From positions 1-25,774 of IMG/VR virus record IMGVR_UViG_3300001282_000062: a stretch of 25,774 nt of DNA. One strand, written 5' to 3'. This DNA comes from a virus. The position numbers were made by a program, and so were the translations under genes. The notes beneath the pieces were generated by a model that saw nothing but the letters and a program-made list of their open reading frames with translations, ran no database searches and was not told where the DNA came from. Positions 14,661 through 23,851 of this stretch are shown here, in pieces (within the stretch, counting starts at the first letter, position 1; each line of letters opens with the position of its first letter).

Positions 14661-17117
14661 ATGGCAAAATATACAAAAACAGAACTTTCAAAAAAACTTT
14701 TACAAGTAGAATCAGCAATTGATACTCTAAGAAAAACTAAAGGTTCAAAATCTGAGCAAGGAGTAATTCAAGAGCAAATCAAACGATTGAAAGAGGTAAA
14801 AAACAATCTTTCAACCTTATTAAAAGAGACTACGGTTCCTGCTACACTTTCCTATAAAGGAAACGTACCTGACAAAGTACTTAAAGTAGATCCATCAGAT
14901 GAAGAAACTATTCAAAACATAAAGACAGATCCAAACATAGATCATGCAACAGTTGGGGTTAAGAGAATAAAAGAAGAAGTAAGAAAATATACTACAGAAG
15001 AATCAGCAGCAGTTGGTAAAACAGTTGCTAAATCTCTTTTAAAAGTTCTTAGAGCACAAGGAGATGAAGTTGTAAAAATAAAACTAACAGGACTAAGACC
15101 AGATAAGTTTAACATTCATGTTGAATATGGAAATGATAAAGGAGTAGACACTTTTAAATTCAACCTAAACCCAGAAGGAACAGCCATTATCTTAAACCTA
15201 GGAAACGAATCAATGGAACTAGTAGACTTTGTGATTACACAGGGTAATACTGTCTCTCTACCGGCTCCTGACCTAGAAGATAAACTAAGTGATGCAATGA
15301 AAAAGTACGTTGGAGAACCAGTAGATAACGAATTCGGTCAAGCAGAACAGCCTATCTACGAAGATGATCACTTACAGTCAGATGATGAATCTTCAATGGC
15401 ACAAGCACAATTAAAATCCATTCAATCCAATGCAAGTAAGTTAATGGATATAATAGGAGACGATGAGCAATTAGATGCATGGGTTCAATCTAAACTAACC
15501 AAAGCAGAAGATTACCTAGATGCAGCAGCAGGATATCTACACTCAGAAGAAGACCAAGCACCTGTTACATTAGCAGTAACATTAGATGAAATCTCATTTA
15601 AGATAAACGGTTTAGGTAACTATACAAGTATTAAAGGAGATAACGAAACAATTACAGGAAGAGACCAAGGAGGAACAGTTAGAACTTTTACAAGAAAGAG
15701 AATAGAACAAGATAACCCGGGAATCTTTGATAAACAGCCAAGAGAAAGAAAGCCAAGAGAGATAAAACCTCAAGGAGTTCGTCCTTATTCAGAAGCACAG
15801 TATAGAAAGATCTTACAAGGAGCAATTGATGATGCAGGTAGTACAGAATTTGCTTACGATATAGCAGACTCTATGATATACGATCCACAAATACTTGCTA
15901 GGCTTAAAAAAGACTACCCAGGAGACTCAGCTAGAGAGTTAAAACAAAGACTTCAATGGGATTTAGAAGCTTGTGATTCACCAGAAGATGATTACGATGA
16001 TGACTATGAAAGTGAAGTAGCAGAAGCAGTACTAAATGAAAAGAAAGCTACATATTGCGGAAGATGTGGACATACCCATGTTAAGGGTACACCTTGTCCA
16101 AGACCTTTTAAAGAAGGTGTAGTAGCAGAAAAACTAGGGCCTAAATCTAAACCGGAAACATACATAAAAGACTTCAAAAAATCAGATGCTCCTCAATTTA
16201 AAGGAAAATCAGCAGAGAAGAAAAGGCAAATGGCCATAGCAGCTTATATGTCAAACAAAAATGAAGCATTAGATGCAGTAGGAAAAGAGGATGACGATAT
16301 TAACAATGACGGAAAAGTCGATAAAACAGATAAGTACCTAAAACACAGAAGAGATGTTGTTTCTAAAAAACTGTCAGAAGGAGCAATAAAAGATTTATTT
16401 AAAGACCCAATGCAGGCTGCAGATGCTAGAGGATGGATTAGAAACCCTAAACTATCAGATACTGAAAAAAGAGATAAAATTAAATCTGTAATGAAAGATC
16501 CTTCTAAGTTTAATGACTTAATGGATGCTTTTACAGATGAATTAGGAAACGTAAAAAATGCAATCTCTAAAAAAGAACTAAAAGAAATAATGCTAGAAGC
16601 ATACGTTGAAATTCTTCAAGAGGAAGAAGGAGCAGTTCTTAAAACATCTACAGAAGAAATACTAGGAAAATTTCCTACAGTTAAAAAAGCATTAGTATCT
16701 TTATTCACACAAGAATATCCAGAATTTGTAACAGATGTAAGATGGGTAGTACCAAAACCTTCCACATTCGCAGTTGATCTTAAAAATGGTCAATCATTCA
16801 ATATTAAATGGATGGGTAAAGGATTTGAAGCACAAATTGAAGGTAAAAAATACTATTTAGATAAATTAGCAGAATACCAACAAGCGTTAGATAAGATAAA
16901 CGATCTTCTTAAAAACGGACCGATTACAACTGGTGAAGAACCAGGTGGAGAAGAGTTTGGAGCACCAGCAGCAGAACCAGCAGCCGGAGGCGGAGGTGGT
17001 GGAGACTTTCCAGGTGGAGAAGCCGGAGGCGGTGAAGAACCAGCACCTGAAGGTGGAGAAGAAGGCGGAGAAGCAGCAGCAGCAGAATTTGAAGAAGAAA
17101 CACCAGAAGCACTTTAA
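14661..17117 (+). CDS. Large modular phage protein, probably virion or prohead interior
   Basis: An 818-residue mosaic. A coiled-coil start (1-55) is followed by an alpha/beta region (100-200). Residues 246-293, with [10 protein letters not shown] and [16 protein letters not shown], form a helical module that I recall from many marine phage structural proteins. A zinc-knuckle-like segment follows ([15 protein letters not shown], 465-479), then [17 protein letters not shown] dockerin-type EF-hand loop lies at 546-557 ([12 protein letters not shown]), with all calcium-position residues present. Then come an amphipathic tag ([18 protein letters not shown], 637-654), a small alpha/beta domain (655-752), and an acidic Gly/Ala/Glu-rich tail (757-818). 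No enzyme motif is seen. An interior capsid or ejected protein is my inference from the modules and position. Confidence 0.75.
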   Translation: MAKYTKTELSKKLLQVESAIDTLRKTKGSKSEQGVIQEQIKRLKEVKNNLSTLLKETTVPATLSYKGNVPDKVLKVDPSDEETIQNIKTDPNIDHATVGVKRIKEEVRKYTTEESAAVGKTVAKSLLKVLRAQGDEVVKIKLTGLRPDKFNIHVEYGNDKGVDTFKFNLNPEGTAIILNLGNESMELVDFVITQGNTVSLPAPDLEDKLSDAMKKYVGEPVDNEFGQAEQPIYEDDHLQSDDESSMAQAQLKSIQSNASKLMDIIGDDEQLDAWVQSKLTKAEDYLDAAAGYLHSEEDQAPVTLAVTLDEISFKINGLGNYTSIKGDNETITGRDQGGTVRTFTRKRIEQDNPGIFDKQPRERKPREIKPQGVRPYSEAQYRKILQGAIDDAGSTEFAYDIADSMIYDPQILARLKKDYPGDSARELKQRLQWDLEACDSPEDDYDDDYESEVAEAVLNEKKATYCGRCGHTHVKGTPCPRPFKEGVVAEKLGPKSKPETYIKDFKKSDAPQFKGKSAEKKRQMAIAAYMSNKNEALDAVGKEDDDINNDGKVDKTDKYLKHRRDVVSKKLSEGAIKDLFKDPMQAADARGWIRNPKLSDTEKRDKIKSVMKDPSKFNDLMDAFTDELGNVKNAISKKELKEIMLEAYVEILQEEEGAVLKTSTEEILGKFPTVKKALVSLFTQEYPEFVTDVRWVVPKPSTFAVDLKNGQSFNIKWMGKGFEAQIEGKKYYLDKLAEYQQALDKINDLLKNGPITTGEEPGGEEFGAPAAEPAAGGGGGGDFPGGEAGGGEEPAPEGGEEGGEAAAAEFEEETPEAL

Positions 17118-17129
17118 TAAAAATAAGTT

Positions 17130-18179
17130 ATGAGCGTAATAGATAAAGTAGTTAACGAATGGGCATTCCGATGTAAGAAAGGATACCCAGATATGAATAA
17201 TCCTGATGATATGAAAATATTAAAAGAGATTTATTCTGAATACGGGGTAGTATTAGAGGAAGAAAAGCCTAAGGAGGAGGTTGATAATCAAGCTTTGTTA
17301 TCACAAATAGCAACACTACTACAGGCTGAAAAAGGAAATAGTAAGCTTCTAACAAGAATCTATAGAACATTAACTTCAAACCCTTCTATTGATGCACTTA
17401 AGCAAAAATTAGAGGATGCAGGTATTGGGAAAAACACTTTTGATAATAGAAATTTATTTAATGAAATAATAACAATTTTACAAAAAGGAGAAAAGAGCGA
17501 TATAGGAAGTTTAGTAAAATACTTAGAGCAATCTAAGATACCAAAAGAGGGTAATATCTATACACAAGTACCTGAACTCCCTACTCAAAAACTGCAAGCA
17601 ATAGGTAACCTAACAGGTGCTAAAGGAACTACAGCTATGGGAAAAGGAGAGATACTATTCCCATTAATATTCTCAGATATTAAACTTAGAATCAGTGATG
17701 CAGGAGATTTTACTAGAAATGGTAAAACCGTAGAACTGAAAGCCATTGGAGTCGGGAAAGAGGGCAAACAATCGGGTGGAGGAAGGTTTGGAGTTGCAAG
17801 AGCGTTTGAAAATTACGAACCCCTTAATACGAATGTAGCAAAAGGTTTTAGCCAAGCTATGAAAAACGATTACCTTTCCTTCTCAGAAGAGGAAAAAGAT
17901 AAACCACTTTCTAATATTAATAAGTACATACAGAAGATATATCCAGGATCCTCTCAAGTTGTAGATAAAAGTAATATACAATCACTTAATATTCTTTTAC
18001 AAAAAGCAGCCATAGAGAGTTACGTCTCTATAAAAAAAATAGATGAATTTCTACTTTTTAACCCCATTACCGGAGATTTCAAACTAATAACACCAGCAAA
18101 AGCATTAGTAGACCTTGCAGGCACCCCGGAAGTAGGTCTTACTACCGCTACAGTACCGCAATTAATATCTTTTAACTAA
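17130..18179 (+). CDS. PD-(D/E)XK nuclease-like protein with helical N-terminus
   Basis: A 349-residue protein. The first 45 residues (VVNEWAFRCKKGYPD) form a short helical module seen in other phage proteins. Residues 50-150 are helical repeats. The core has GKGEILFPL (171-179, Glu174), GDFTRNGKTVELKA (192-205) with Asp193, Glu202 and Lys204, then a GGGRFGVAR stretch. The order Glu, Asp, Glu-x-Lys fits the restriction-endonuclease-like metal site, and a GGGR segment after the core suggests substrate contact. The C-terminal 120 residues are unrecognised. It could be a packaging or host-DNA nuclease, or an inactive structural relative. It follows the large modular protein by 12 bases. Confidence 0.6.
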   Translation: MSVIDKVVNEWAFRCKKGYPDMNNPDDMKILKEIYSEYGVVLEEEKPKEEVDNQALLSQIATLLQAEKGNSKLLTRIYRTLTSNPSIDALKQKLEDAGIGKNTFDNRNLFNEIITILQKGEKSDIGSLVKYLEQSKIPKEGNIYTQVPELPTQKLQAIGNLTGAKGTTAMGKGEILFPLIFSDIKLRISDAGDFTRNGKTVELKAIGVGKEGKQSGGGRFGVARAFENYEPLNTNVAKGFSQAMKNDYLSFSEEEKDKPLSNINKYIQKIYPGSSQVVDKSNIQSLNILLQKAAIESYVSIKKIDEFLLFNPITGDFKLITPAKALVDLAGTPEVGLTTATVPQLISFN

Positions 18180-18186
18180 ATAACAA

Positions 18187-18198
18187 ACTATTTATAAA
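18187..18198 (+). promoter_or_regulatory. Candidate late promoter ACTATTTATAAA
   Basis: ACTATTTATAAA lies 15 bases before the next ATG and matches the elements at 20739 and 22625. It differs by one base from the T4 late octamer (TATAAACA at 18193-18200 versus TATAAATA). Confidence 0.5.
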
Positions 18199-18213
18199 CA
18201 AAAATAAAACACA

Positions 18214-19080
18214 ATGGCAGATAATTTTAATTTAAGAACATTCTTAACAGAGAATAAACTTACAAAGAATACACAAATTCTTAAAGAAGGAAGTGATTAC
18301 GGATTTGATGAAGTAATGGATGCAATAGCAGACGACTTTACACCAGGTACCCCTGAATTTCAACAAATGGAAGATGCAGTACAAGATGCATTCCACAACG
18401 GACAAGTAGACACTTCAGAATTTAGTCACGATCCATCAGCTCCAGGTAGAGAGATGAGAGCAATTGCTAATCAAATTGGATTAGGTGACGAACAAGCTAA
18501 TGACATCGAACAAGCACAACACGATATTGAAAGACAATTTGAAGAAGGAGTAAACGAAAGTACTTTAACTGATAAAGAAAGACGTCTAGTAGAGATGGTT
18601 CAAGATGCTTTAGGAGAAGAAAATGTAGACTATACAATGGGACGTCAAGACGATCCAAACCAACTTCCAAATCCCGCTCCAGAATTAAACATTCCAGAAG
18701 GAGAAGAAAGCATTGAAGAAGCAAAACCTCTTCCAAAATACAATTCAATTGAAGAATTGATGAAAGAGATTGAGAACGGAACTAACGAAGCAGCTCATAA
18801 ATACAAAATGGATGAGATGAAAAGAGTTTACGAAGCACTAGAGGCTAAGGTAGGATCTTTAGAAGAAGGAGAGCATGCTGAACACATCGATCAAAAAGCT
18901 GTTAAACAAATGCGTAAAGATATTGCAGCATTAAGAAAAGCAGAAGAAAAACTAAGAAAAGAATTCGACAAAAAATTCACAGGTAAAGAGAAAAAAGAAA
19001 CTCCTAAAAAAGATAAAGAAGTAGTAGCTTTACAAGAGGGATTTGACTTAAGAAAATTCTTAGCAGAAAACAGAAAATAG
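18214..19080 (+). CDS. Acidic coiled-coil protein with matching tags at both ends
   Basis: A 288-residue, highly charged, mostly helical protein; I suspect a prohead scaffold or internal protein. The N-terminus is a tag, NFNLRTFLTENKLT (4-17), closed by ILKE|G at 22-26. The C-terminus is a similar tag, GFDLRKFLAENRK (276-288), preceded by LQE at 273-275. Both junctions match the T4 gp21 cleavage pattern (L/I)-x-E|(G/A/S) and would release both tags. The middle is acidic (about 25-160) with a basic, strongly heptad-like helix near 190-260 (MRKDIAALRKAEEKLRKEF). It is alone in its unit, between a late-type promoter and a terminator. Confidence 0.7.
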   Translation: MADNFNLRTFLTENKLTKNTQILKEGSDYGFDEVMDAIADDFTPGTPEFQQMEDAVQDAFHNGQVDTSEFSHDPSAPGREMRAIANQIGLGDEQANDIEQAQHDIERQFEEGVNESTLTDKERRLVEMVQDALGEENVDYTMGRQDDPNQLPNPAPELNIPEGEESIEEAKPLPKYNSIEELMKEIENGTNEAAHKYKMDEMKRVYEALEAKVGSLEEGEHAEHIDQKAVKQMRKDIAALRKAEEKLRKEFDKKFTGKEKKETPKKDKEVVALQEGFDLRKFLAENRK

Positions 19081-19099
19081 TATCATTGAATAAGTAAAC

Positions 19100-19126
19100 A
19101 AGCCCACTCAAAAGGTGGGTTTTTTT
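19100..19126 (+). terminator. Rho-independent terminator before terminase
   Basis: The stem aagcccac against gtgggttt, with one G-U pair and a seven-base loop, is followed by a T run to 19126. The stem is nearly the same as that at 25711-25737. Confidence 0.85.
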
Positions 19127-19133
19127 ATATCCA

Positions 19134-19144
19134 CATATTTATAA
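19134..19144 (+). promoter_or_regulatory. Candidate late promoter CATATTTATAA
   Basis: This variant of the ACTATTTATAA element sits between the terminator and the terminase ATG, 16 bases upstream of the start. Confidence 0.4.
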
Positions 19145-19160
19145 TATATAAGTATATAAT

Positions 19161-20735
19161 ATGTCACAACAAGATATCAAACAAATAGTTGCACAAGAGT
19201 ATATAAAGTGTGCAAAAGACCCGGCTTACTTCATGAAGAAGTATTGCTACATACAGCATCCAACTCGAGGTAGAATTTTATTTAACCTTTATCCATTCCA
19301 AGAAGGAGTATTACATTTATTCAGAGATGAAAAGATGTTGATAACTCTAAAATCAAGACAGTTAGGAATCTCTACATTAGCCTCAGCCTACGCTTTATGG
19401 TTAATGATCTTCCATAAAGATAAAAACGTATTAGCATTAGCAATTACTCAAGCAACAGCTAGAAACCTTGTAACTAAGACGATTTTCATGTATGAGAATC
19501 TACCAAAATGGTTACAATTACCTTTTACAGAGAAGAATAAATTATCATTAAGACTTAAAAACGGTTCTAAAATAACAGCTAAATCATCTAATGCAGATGC
19601 TGCCCGTTCAGAAGCGGTATCTCTATTATTAATAGATGAGGCAGCTTTTATTGATAATATCGAAGAAACATTTACTGCAGCACAACAAACACTTGCAACA
19701 GGGGGTCAATGTATGGCTCTTTCTACTCCAAATGGTGTAGGAAACTGGTTTCATAAAACATGGGAAAAAGCAGAAGCAGGAGAGAATGGATTTGTACCTG
19801 TTAAACTAAAATGGGATGTGCATCCTGAAAGAGCACAAGACTGGAGAGATGAACAATCAAGACAATTGGGGGAGAAACATGCCGCTCAAGAGTGTGATTG
19901 TGACTTCCTATCATCTGGAGATTCGGTAATAGAGGTTGAAAACATGGCTTTCTACGAAGAGACATATGTAAAAGATCCAATGGAGAGAAGAGGAGTAGAT
20001 GGAAATCTATGGATATGGGAATCACCTGACTATAGTAAATCCTACATGGTTGTTGCCGATGTCGCTAGAGGGGACTCTACCGATTACTCTGGCTTCCACG
20101 TCTTTGATATTGAAAGCTGTACACAAGTAGCAGAATACAAAGGTAAGATTTCCCCAAAAGAATACGGAAACGTATTGGTAGGAATAGCAACAGAGTACTG
20201 CGATGCACTTCTAGTAATAGAGAATGCCAATATTGGATGGTCAACAATCGAACAAGTAATATCCAGGGAATATAAAAACCTATACTATTCATCTAGATCA
20301 GATACTGAAACAGTTGAATCTTATATGGCTAAATACGAAAGAGATAAGCTAGTACCAGGATTTACAATGTCTCTTAAAACAAGACCTTTAGTAATAGCTA
20401 AAATGACTGAATACGTAAGGGAGAGATCAGTAATACTACAATCTAAACGATTGTTAGGAGAGATGAGGGTATTCATATGGAGAAACGGTAAGGCACAGGC
20501 ACAATCAGGTTACAATGACGATTTAGTTATGGCTTTTGCTACAGCTTTATATGTTAGAGATACAGCCATTCGTATGAGACAACAAGGAATGGATCTTTCA
20601 AGGGCTACAATGAACTCTTTTGTAAGTCTTAATCAAAGAAATACAGGTGTTTATAACGTTGCTCCTATGCAGAATAATCCTTACCTTATGGAAACGCCTG
20701 GTGGCCAAGAGGACTTAACCTGGCTATTAGGATAA
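19161..20735 (+). CDS. Terminase large subunit (T4 gp17-like)
   Basis: A 524-residue packaging motor that pumps DNA into the prohead through the portal and cuts the concatemer. The ATPase domain has a Walker A-like KSRQLGIST (64-72, a phage variant), Walker B LLLIDEA (155-161) with Asp159 and Glu160, and the coupling motif ALSTPNG (186-192). The RNase H-like nuclease domain has VVADVARGDSTDYSG (297-311) with Asp300, VIENAN with Glu354, and the last acid in NDDLVMA (452-458). It is shorter than T4 gp17 (610 residues), mainly at the N-terminus. A small terminase subunit is not recognisable in this window. The start is preceded by an AT-rich leader, not by a Shine-Dalgarno sequence. Confidence 0.95.
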   Translation: MSQQDIKQIVAQEYIKCAKDPAYFMKKYCYIQHPTRGRILFNLYPFQEGVLHLFRDEKMLITLKSRQLGISTLASAYALWLMIFHKDKNVLALAITQATARNLVTKTIFMYENLPKWLQLPFTEKNKLSLRLKNGSKITAKSSNADAARSEAVSLLLIDEAAFIDNIEETFTAAQQTLATGGQCMALSTPNGVGNWFHKTWEKAEAGENGFVPVKLKWDVHPERAQDWRDEQSRQLGEKHAAQECDCDFLSSGDSVIEVENMAFYEETYVKDPMERRGVDGNLWIWESPDYSKSYMVVADVARGDSTDYSGFHVFDIESCTQVAEYKGKISPKEYGNVLVGIATEYCDALLVIENANIGWSTIEQVISREYKNLYYSSRSDTETVESYMAKYERDKLVPGFTMSLKTRPLVIAKMTEYVRERSVILQSKRLLGEMRVFIWRNGKAQAQSGYNDDLVMAFATALYVRDTAIRMRQQGMDLSRATMNSFVSLNQRNTGVYNVAPMQNNPYLMETPGGQEDLTWLLG

Positions 20736-20738
20736 GTT

Positions 20739-20752
20739 ACTATTTATAAATA
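20739..20752 (+). promoter_or_regulatory. Candidate late promoter with exact TATAAATA
   Basis: ACTATTTATAAATA begins four bases after the terminase stop. It contains the exact T4 late-promoter octamer TATAAATA (20745-20752) within the perfect palindrome TATTTATAAATA. The portal ATG follows 13 bases later. Confidence 0.6.
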
Positions 20753-20765
20753 AAACATTTCAGAA

Positions 20766-22622
20766 ATGGCAGAAAGAAATTTATTTACCTCACTCCAGAG
20801 GTTATTCTCAACTGATATATTAGTTAGAAACGTAGGAGGGGATGAGTTAAAGATTGCTGATGTTAATCACATTCAATCAACAGGGAAATATCAGACCAAT
20901 TCACTATTGGATAGATTCTCTCGACTGTATATATACAATAACAAAAACATATTCAATCCAAACCTTAACTATCAAACACTTAGGGTACAGCTTTATTCAG
21001 ATTATGAAGCAATGGATACAGATGCAATTATAGCCTCTACGTTAGATGTACTAGCAGATGAGTCTACACTTAAAAATCAAGTAGGAGAAGTTCTTTCTAT
21101 TAAATCTACAGACGAAAACATACAAAGAGTCCTTTATAACTTATATTACGATGTATTAAACATCGAATTTAACCTATGGTCATGGGTTAGGAATATGTGC
21201 AAGTACGGGGACTTCTTTTTAAAACTAGAGATCTCAGAGAAATTTGGAGTTTACAATGTACTTCCTTATACAGTTTACCATATGGTTAGACATGAAGGGA
21301 TGGATAAAGAAGATCCAACTAAAGTAACATTCTCAATTGATCCAGACGGATTAGCTTCTTCAGCAGATCCAAATTACATTCCAAACAATAGTAAACAAAC
21401 CATTACATTAGACAACTACGAAGTAGCTCACTTTAGATTAATATCAGATACAAACTACCTTCCTTATGGTAGATCTTATATCGAACCAGCTAGAAAAATC
21501 TACAAACAATTAACTTTAATGGAGGATGCAATGTTGATTCATAGAATCATGAGAGCTCCTGAGAAGAGAATGTTCTACATCAACGTAGGATCTATTCCAC
21601 CAAACGAAGTTGAGCAGTTTATGCAAAAGACTATTAGCAGTATTAAGAAAACTCCTTATGTAGATCCACAAACAGGTCAATACAACTTGAAATTCAACAT
21701 GCAAAACATGATGGAGGATTTCTATCTTCCAGTTCGTGGTGGTGATACTTCAACAAAAATTGAGACAACCAAAGGATTAGAGTATGATGGTACAAATGAT
21801 ATTGAGTACTTAAGAGATAAAATGTTTGCAGCACTTAAAGTGCCAAAAGCATATTTTGGATACGAAAAAGACCTTACAGGTAAAGCAACTCTTGCAGCAG
21901 AAGATATTCGTTTTGCTAGAACAGTAGAAAGACTTCAAAGAATTGTAGAAAGTGAATTAACTAAAATTGGCTTAGTGCATTTATACTCTCAAGGATTCGA
22001 TAAAGAGTCTTTAGTAAACTTTGAAATCAAATTAACTACACCTTCTATCATTTATGAACAAGAAAAAGTAGCACTTTGGAAAGAAAAAGTTGACTTAGCA
22101 ACTCAAATGCAATCAACAAAACTATTCTCATCAGATTATATCTACGATATGCTATTTGACATCTCAGAAGATAAATACAACGAAATGAGAGAACTTATTA
22201 GAGAGGATGCTAAAAGAGACTTTAGAATATCTCAAATAGAAAACGAAGGAAACGATCCAGTATCAACAGGACTATCTTTTGGAACACCCCACGACCTAGC
22301 TTCAATCTACGGAAGAGAACAAGGTGAATTACCAGCAGGATATGACGAAACTGCACCAGTAGGAAGACCTAGAGAGAAGATGTCAATCATAGGTACCAAT
22401 GCAGATCCGGTAGGTGGAAGAGACAGACTAGGAGTTCATGGAATGAAAGGCGGTTTTCCAAGTGATAATGAAAACGTAAGAGAAGGTATAAACAATACCA
22501 TGTCAGTTTTTCTAAGAAATAAAAACCTCTTCCCTACTAAGAAACAAAATATCTTTGAGGAAGAAGCAGAAATCGAATCAGATCTTCTAAATGAAGCTAA
22601 CATTAAGGATTTAGATAACTAG
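20766..22622 (+). CDS. Portal protein (T4 gp20-like)
   Basis: A 618-residue portal subunit; twelve copies form the ring through which DNA enters and leaves the capsid, and the site where the prohead starts to assemble. Supporting segments are YSDYEAMDTDAIIASTLDVL (76-95), a WSWVRNMCKYGDFFLKLE stretch, RAPEKRMFYINVGSIPP and KVPKAYFGYEKDLTGKATLA, all characteristic of gp20 relatives. It is longer than T4 gp20 (524 residues), largely through a polar C-terminal tail rich in Gly, Asp and Glu (about 500-618). It lies directly downstream of the terminase, unlike T4, where gp18 and gp19 lie between. Confidence 0.95.
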   Translation: MAERNLFTSLQRLFSTDILVRNVGGDELKIADVNHIQSTGKYQTNSLLDRFSRLYIYNNKNIFNPNLNYQTLRVQLYSDYEAMDTDAIIASTLDVLADESTLKNQVGEVLSIKSTDENIQRVLYNLYYDVLNIEFNLWSWVRNMCKYGDFFLKLEISEKFGVYNVLPYTVYHMVRHEGMDKEDPTKVTFSIDPDGLASSADPNYIPNNSKQTITLDNYEVAHFRLISDTNYLPYGRSYIEPARKIYKQLTLMEDAMLIHRIMRAPEKRMFYINVGSIPPNEVEQFMQKTISSIKKTPYVDPQTGQYNLKFNMQNMMEDFYLPVRGGDTSTKIETTKGLEYDGTNDIEYLRDKMFAALKVPKAYFGYEKDLTGKATLAAEDIRFARTVERLQRIVESELTKIGLVHLYSQGFDKESLVNFEIKLTTPSIIYEQEKVALWKEKVDLATQMQSTKLFSSDYIYDMLFDISEDKYNEMRELIREDAKRDFRISQIENEGNDPVSTGLSFGTPHDLASIYGREQGELPAGYDETAPVGRPREKMSIIGTNADPVGGRDRLGVHGMKGGFPSDNENVREGINNTMSVFLRNKNLFPTKKQNIFEEEAEIESDLLNEANIKDLDN

Positions 22623-22624
22623 AC

Positions 22625-22635
22625 ACTATTTATAA
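22625..22635 (+). promoter_or_regulatory. Candidate late promoter ACTATTTATAA
   Basis: The element begins three bases after the portal stop, with 16 bases from its end to the next ATG. It is the third exact ACTATTTATAA in the window. Confidence 0.5.
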
Positions 22636-22651
22636 CAAAGACATACCTAAG

Positions 22652-23506
22652 ATGCGTATTAAACACAGTAAGTATAAAAACACGGGCCTGATATTTGAAC
22701 TATTAGTAAAGCAAATAGCAGCGGATACCTTATCTAAAAGGGATTCCCCGGCTTTAACGGTACTAAGAAAATTCTATACAGGAAACACAACACTAGTAAG
22801 AGAGTTTAAATTATACGATTTTGTATTAAAGAATAAAGGCGTAGGTCCTAAAAAAGCAGAATCAATACTTAGTACTATAGTAGAGATATCTAGAAAGTTA
22901 GATACAAATTCACTTAGTAAGCAAAAATACGAGCTTATAAAAGAACTTAAAAGTCATTATGATTTAGAAGAATTCTTTTCTATTAAAGTAGAAGCTTACA
23001 AACCACTAGCAGCTCTTTACTGTTTAATGGAAGCACAAAATGCAGCAGGCCTAGTAGACTTAGATGTATTTGTTGATAATAAAACTACAATACTTGAGCA
23101 CTTAACTCAAAGTAAAACAGCAGAAGGACAAGTAAAAAATGCTTTGATTGAAGAATATTCTAAATATGATAAAGACTTAAGACTTTTAACATATAAAATA
23201 TTACTAGAAAAATTCAATCATCAGTATAAAGATTTACTTCCAGAACAAAAAAACATTTTAAAGGAATTTATAGTATCAGTTAATTCATCAGCTAGATTAA
23301 GAAATGTAGTCAATGAAGAGATGACTAAATTACAGGTAGAAATCTCTAACTTAAAAAAGAATATTACTGATAAAGTAGTTAAAATTAAATTAGAAGAGAT
23401 TCAAAAAGTAATTATTCCAATAAAAAACACACAAAAAGTAGATGACAATCATTTAGTTTCATTAATGCAATACTATGAATTAGTAAATGAATTAAGAAGT
23501 CTATGA
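22652..23506 (+). CDS. All-helical head-cassette protein of unknown function
   Basis: A 284-residue, lysine- and leucine-rich, apparently all-alpha protein. The N-terminus KNTGLIFELLVKQIAADTL is a segment that I recall from proteins next to the portal in marine T4-like phages. No enzyme motif or cysteine cluster is visible. The C-terminal third (about 215-265) looks like a coiled coil. Its place, between portal and prohead protease, is where T4 has the prohead core genes 67 and 68, so a core or scaffold-related role is possible; sequence resemblance to those is not evident. Its stop overlaps the next start as ATGA. Confidence 0.7.
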   Translation: MRIKHSKYKNTGLIFELLVKQIAADTLSKRDSPALTVLRKFYTGNTTLVREFKLYDFVLKNKGVGPKKAESILSTIVEISRKLDTNSLSKQKYELIKELKSHYDLEEFFSIKVEAYKPLAALYCLMEAQNAAGLVDLDVFVDNKTTILEHLTQSKTAEGQVKNALIEEYSKYDKDLRLLTYKILLEKFNHQYKDLLPEQKNILKEFIVSVNSSARLRNVVNEEMTKLQVEISNLKKNITDKVVKIKLEEIQKVIIPIKNTQKVDDNHLVSLMQYYELVNELRSL

Positions 23507-23850
23507 AAAGATCAGAAATAATTAAAGCAGTTCAGGAAGTCTTAGAAGAAATGAGCACAACTGGAGGAGTAGGAGGATATTCTACACCATTTGCTTTTTC
23601 TAAAAAAGGAGCTGGAGCTAATGCAGCCACTAAAGCTTCTCAAAAGCTAGGATTTAAAGCAGCACCAAGACCAAAACATCCTTCACATACTAAAATGTTT
23701 GATTACTTAGATGAGATGCAGGTAAGTTCACCTAATGTCTTTGTATCAGAAGCAGAAATGGAAAACAGTGATGCAGTAAAGAAGACAAAAGAAATGGGTT
23801 ACAAGCTAGTAAAGAAAACCAACACCGCATCAGATAAAAAGAATAAATAA
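23503..23850 (+). CDS. Small basic head-cassette protein
   Basis: A 115-residue protein of unknown function. It starts MKRSEIIKAVQEVLEEMST, a tag closely like that of the protein at 5858, and LEEMS could be trimmed by the prohead protease. The rest is basic and low in hydrophobics, with GVGGYSTPFAFSKKGAG near the start and a KLGFKAAPRPKHPSH stretch in the middle; the first is common in small marine phage proteins. Predicted disorder and position suggest a prohead core or internal protein. It overlaps the upstream gene by four bases and is one base from the next. Confidence 0.65.
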   Translation: MKRSEIIKAVQEVLEEMSTTGGVGGYSTPFAFSKKGAGANAATKASQKLGFKAAPRPKHPSHTKMFDYLDEMQVSSPNVFVSEAEMENSDAVKKTKEMGYKLVKKTNTASDKKNK

Positions 23851-23851
23851 C

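Noticed and set aside
16933-17133. Glutamine- and glutamate-rich forward frame at the end of the large modular protein
   Set aside because: It is a frame shadow of the low-complexity Gly/Glu/Ala tail of the 818-residue protein.
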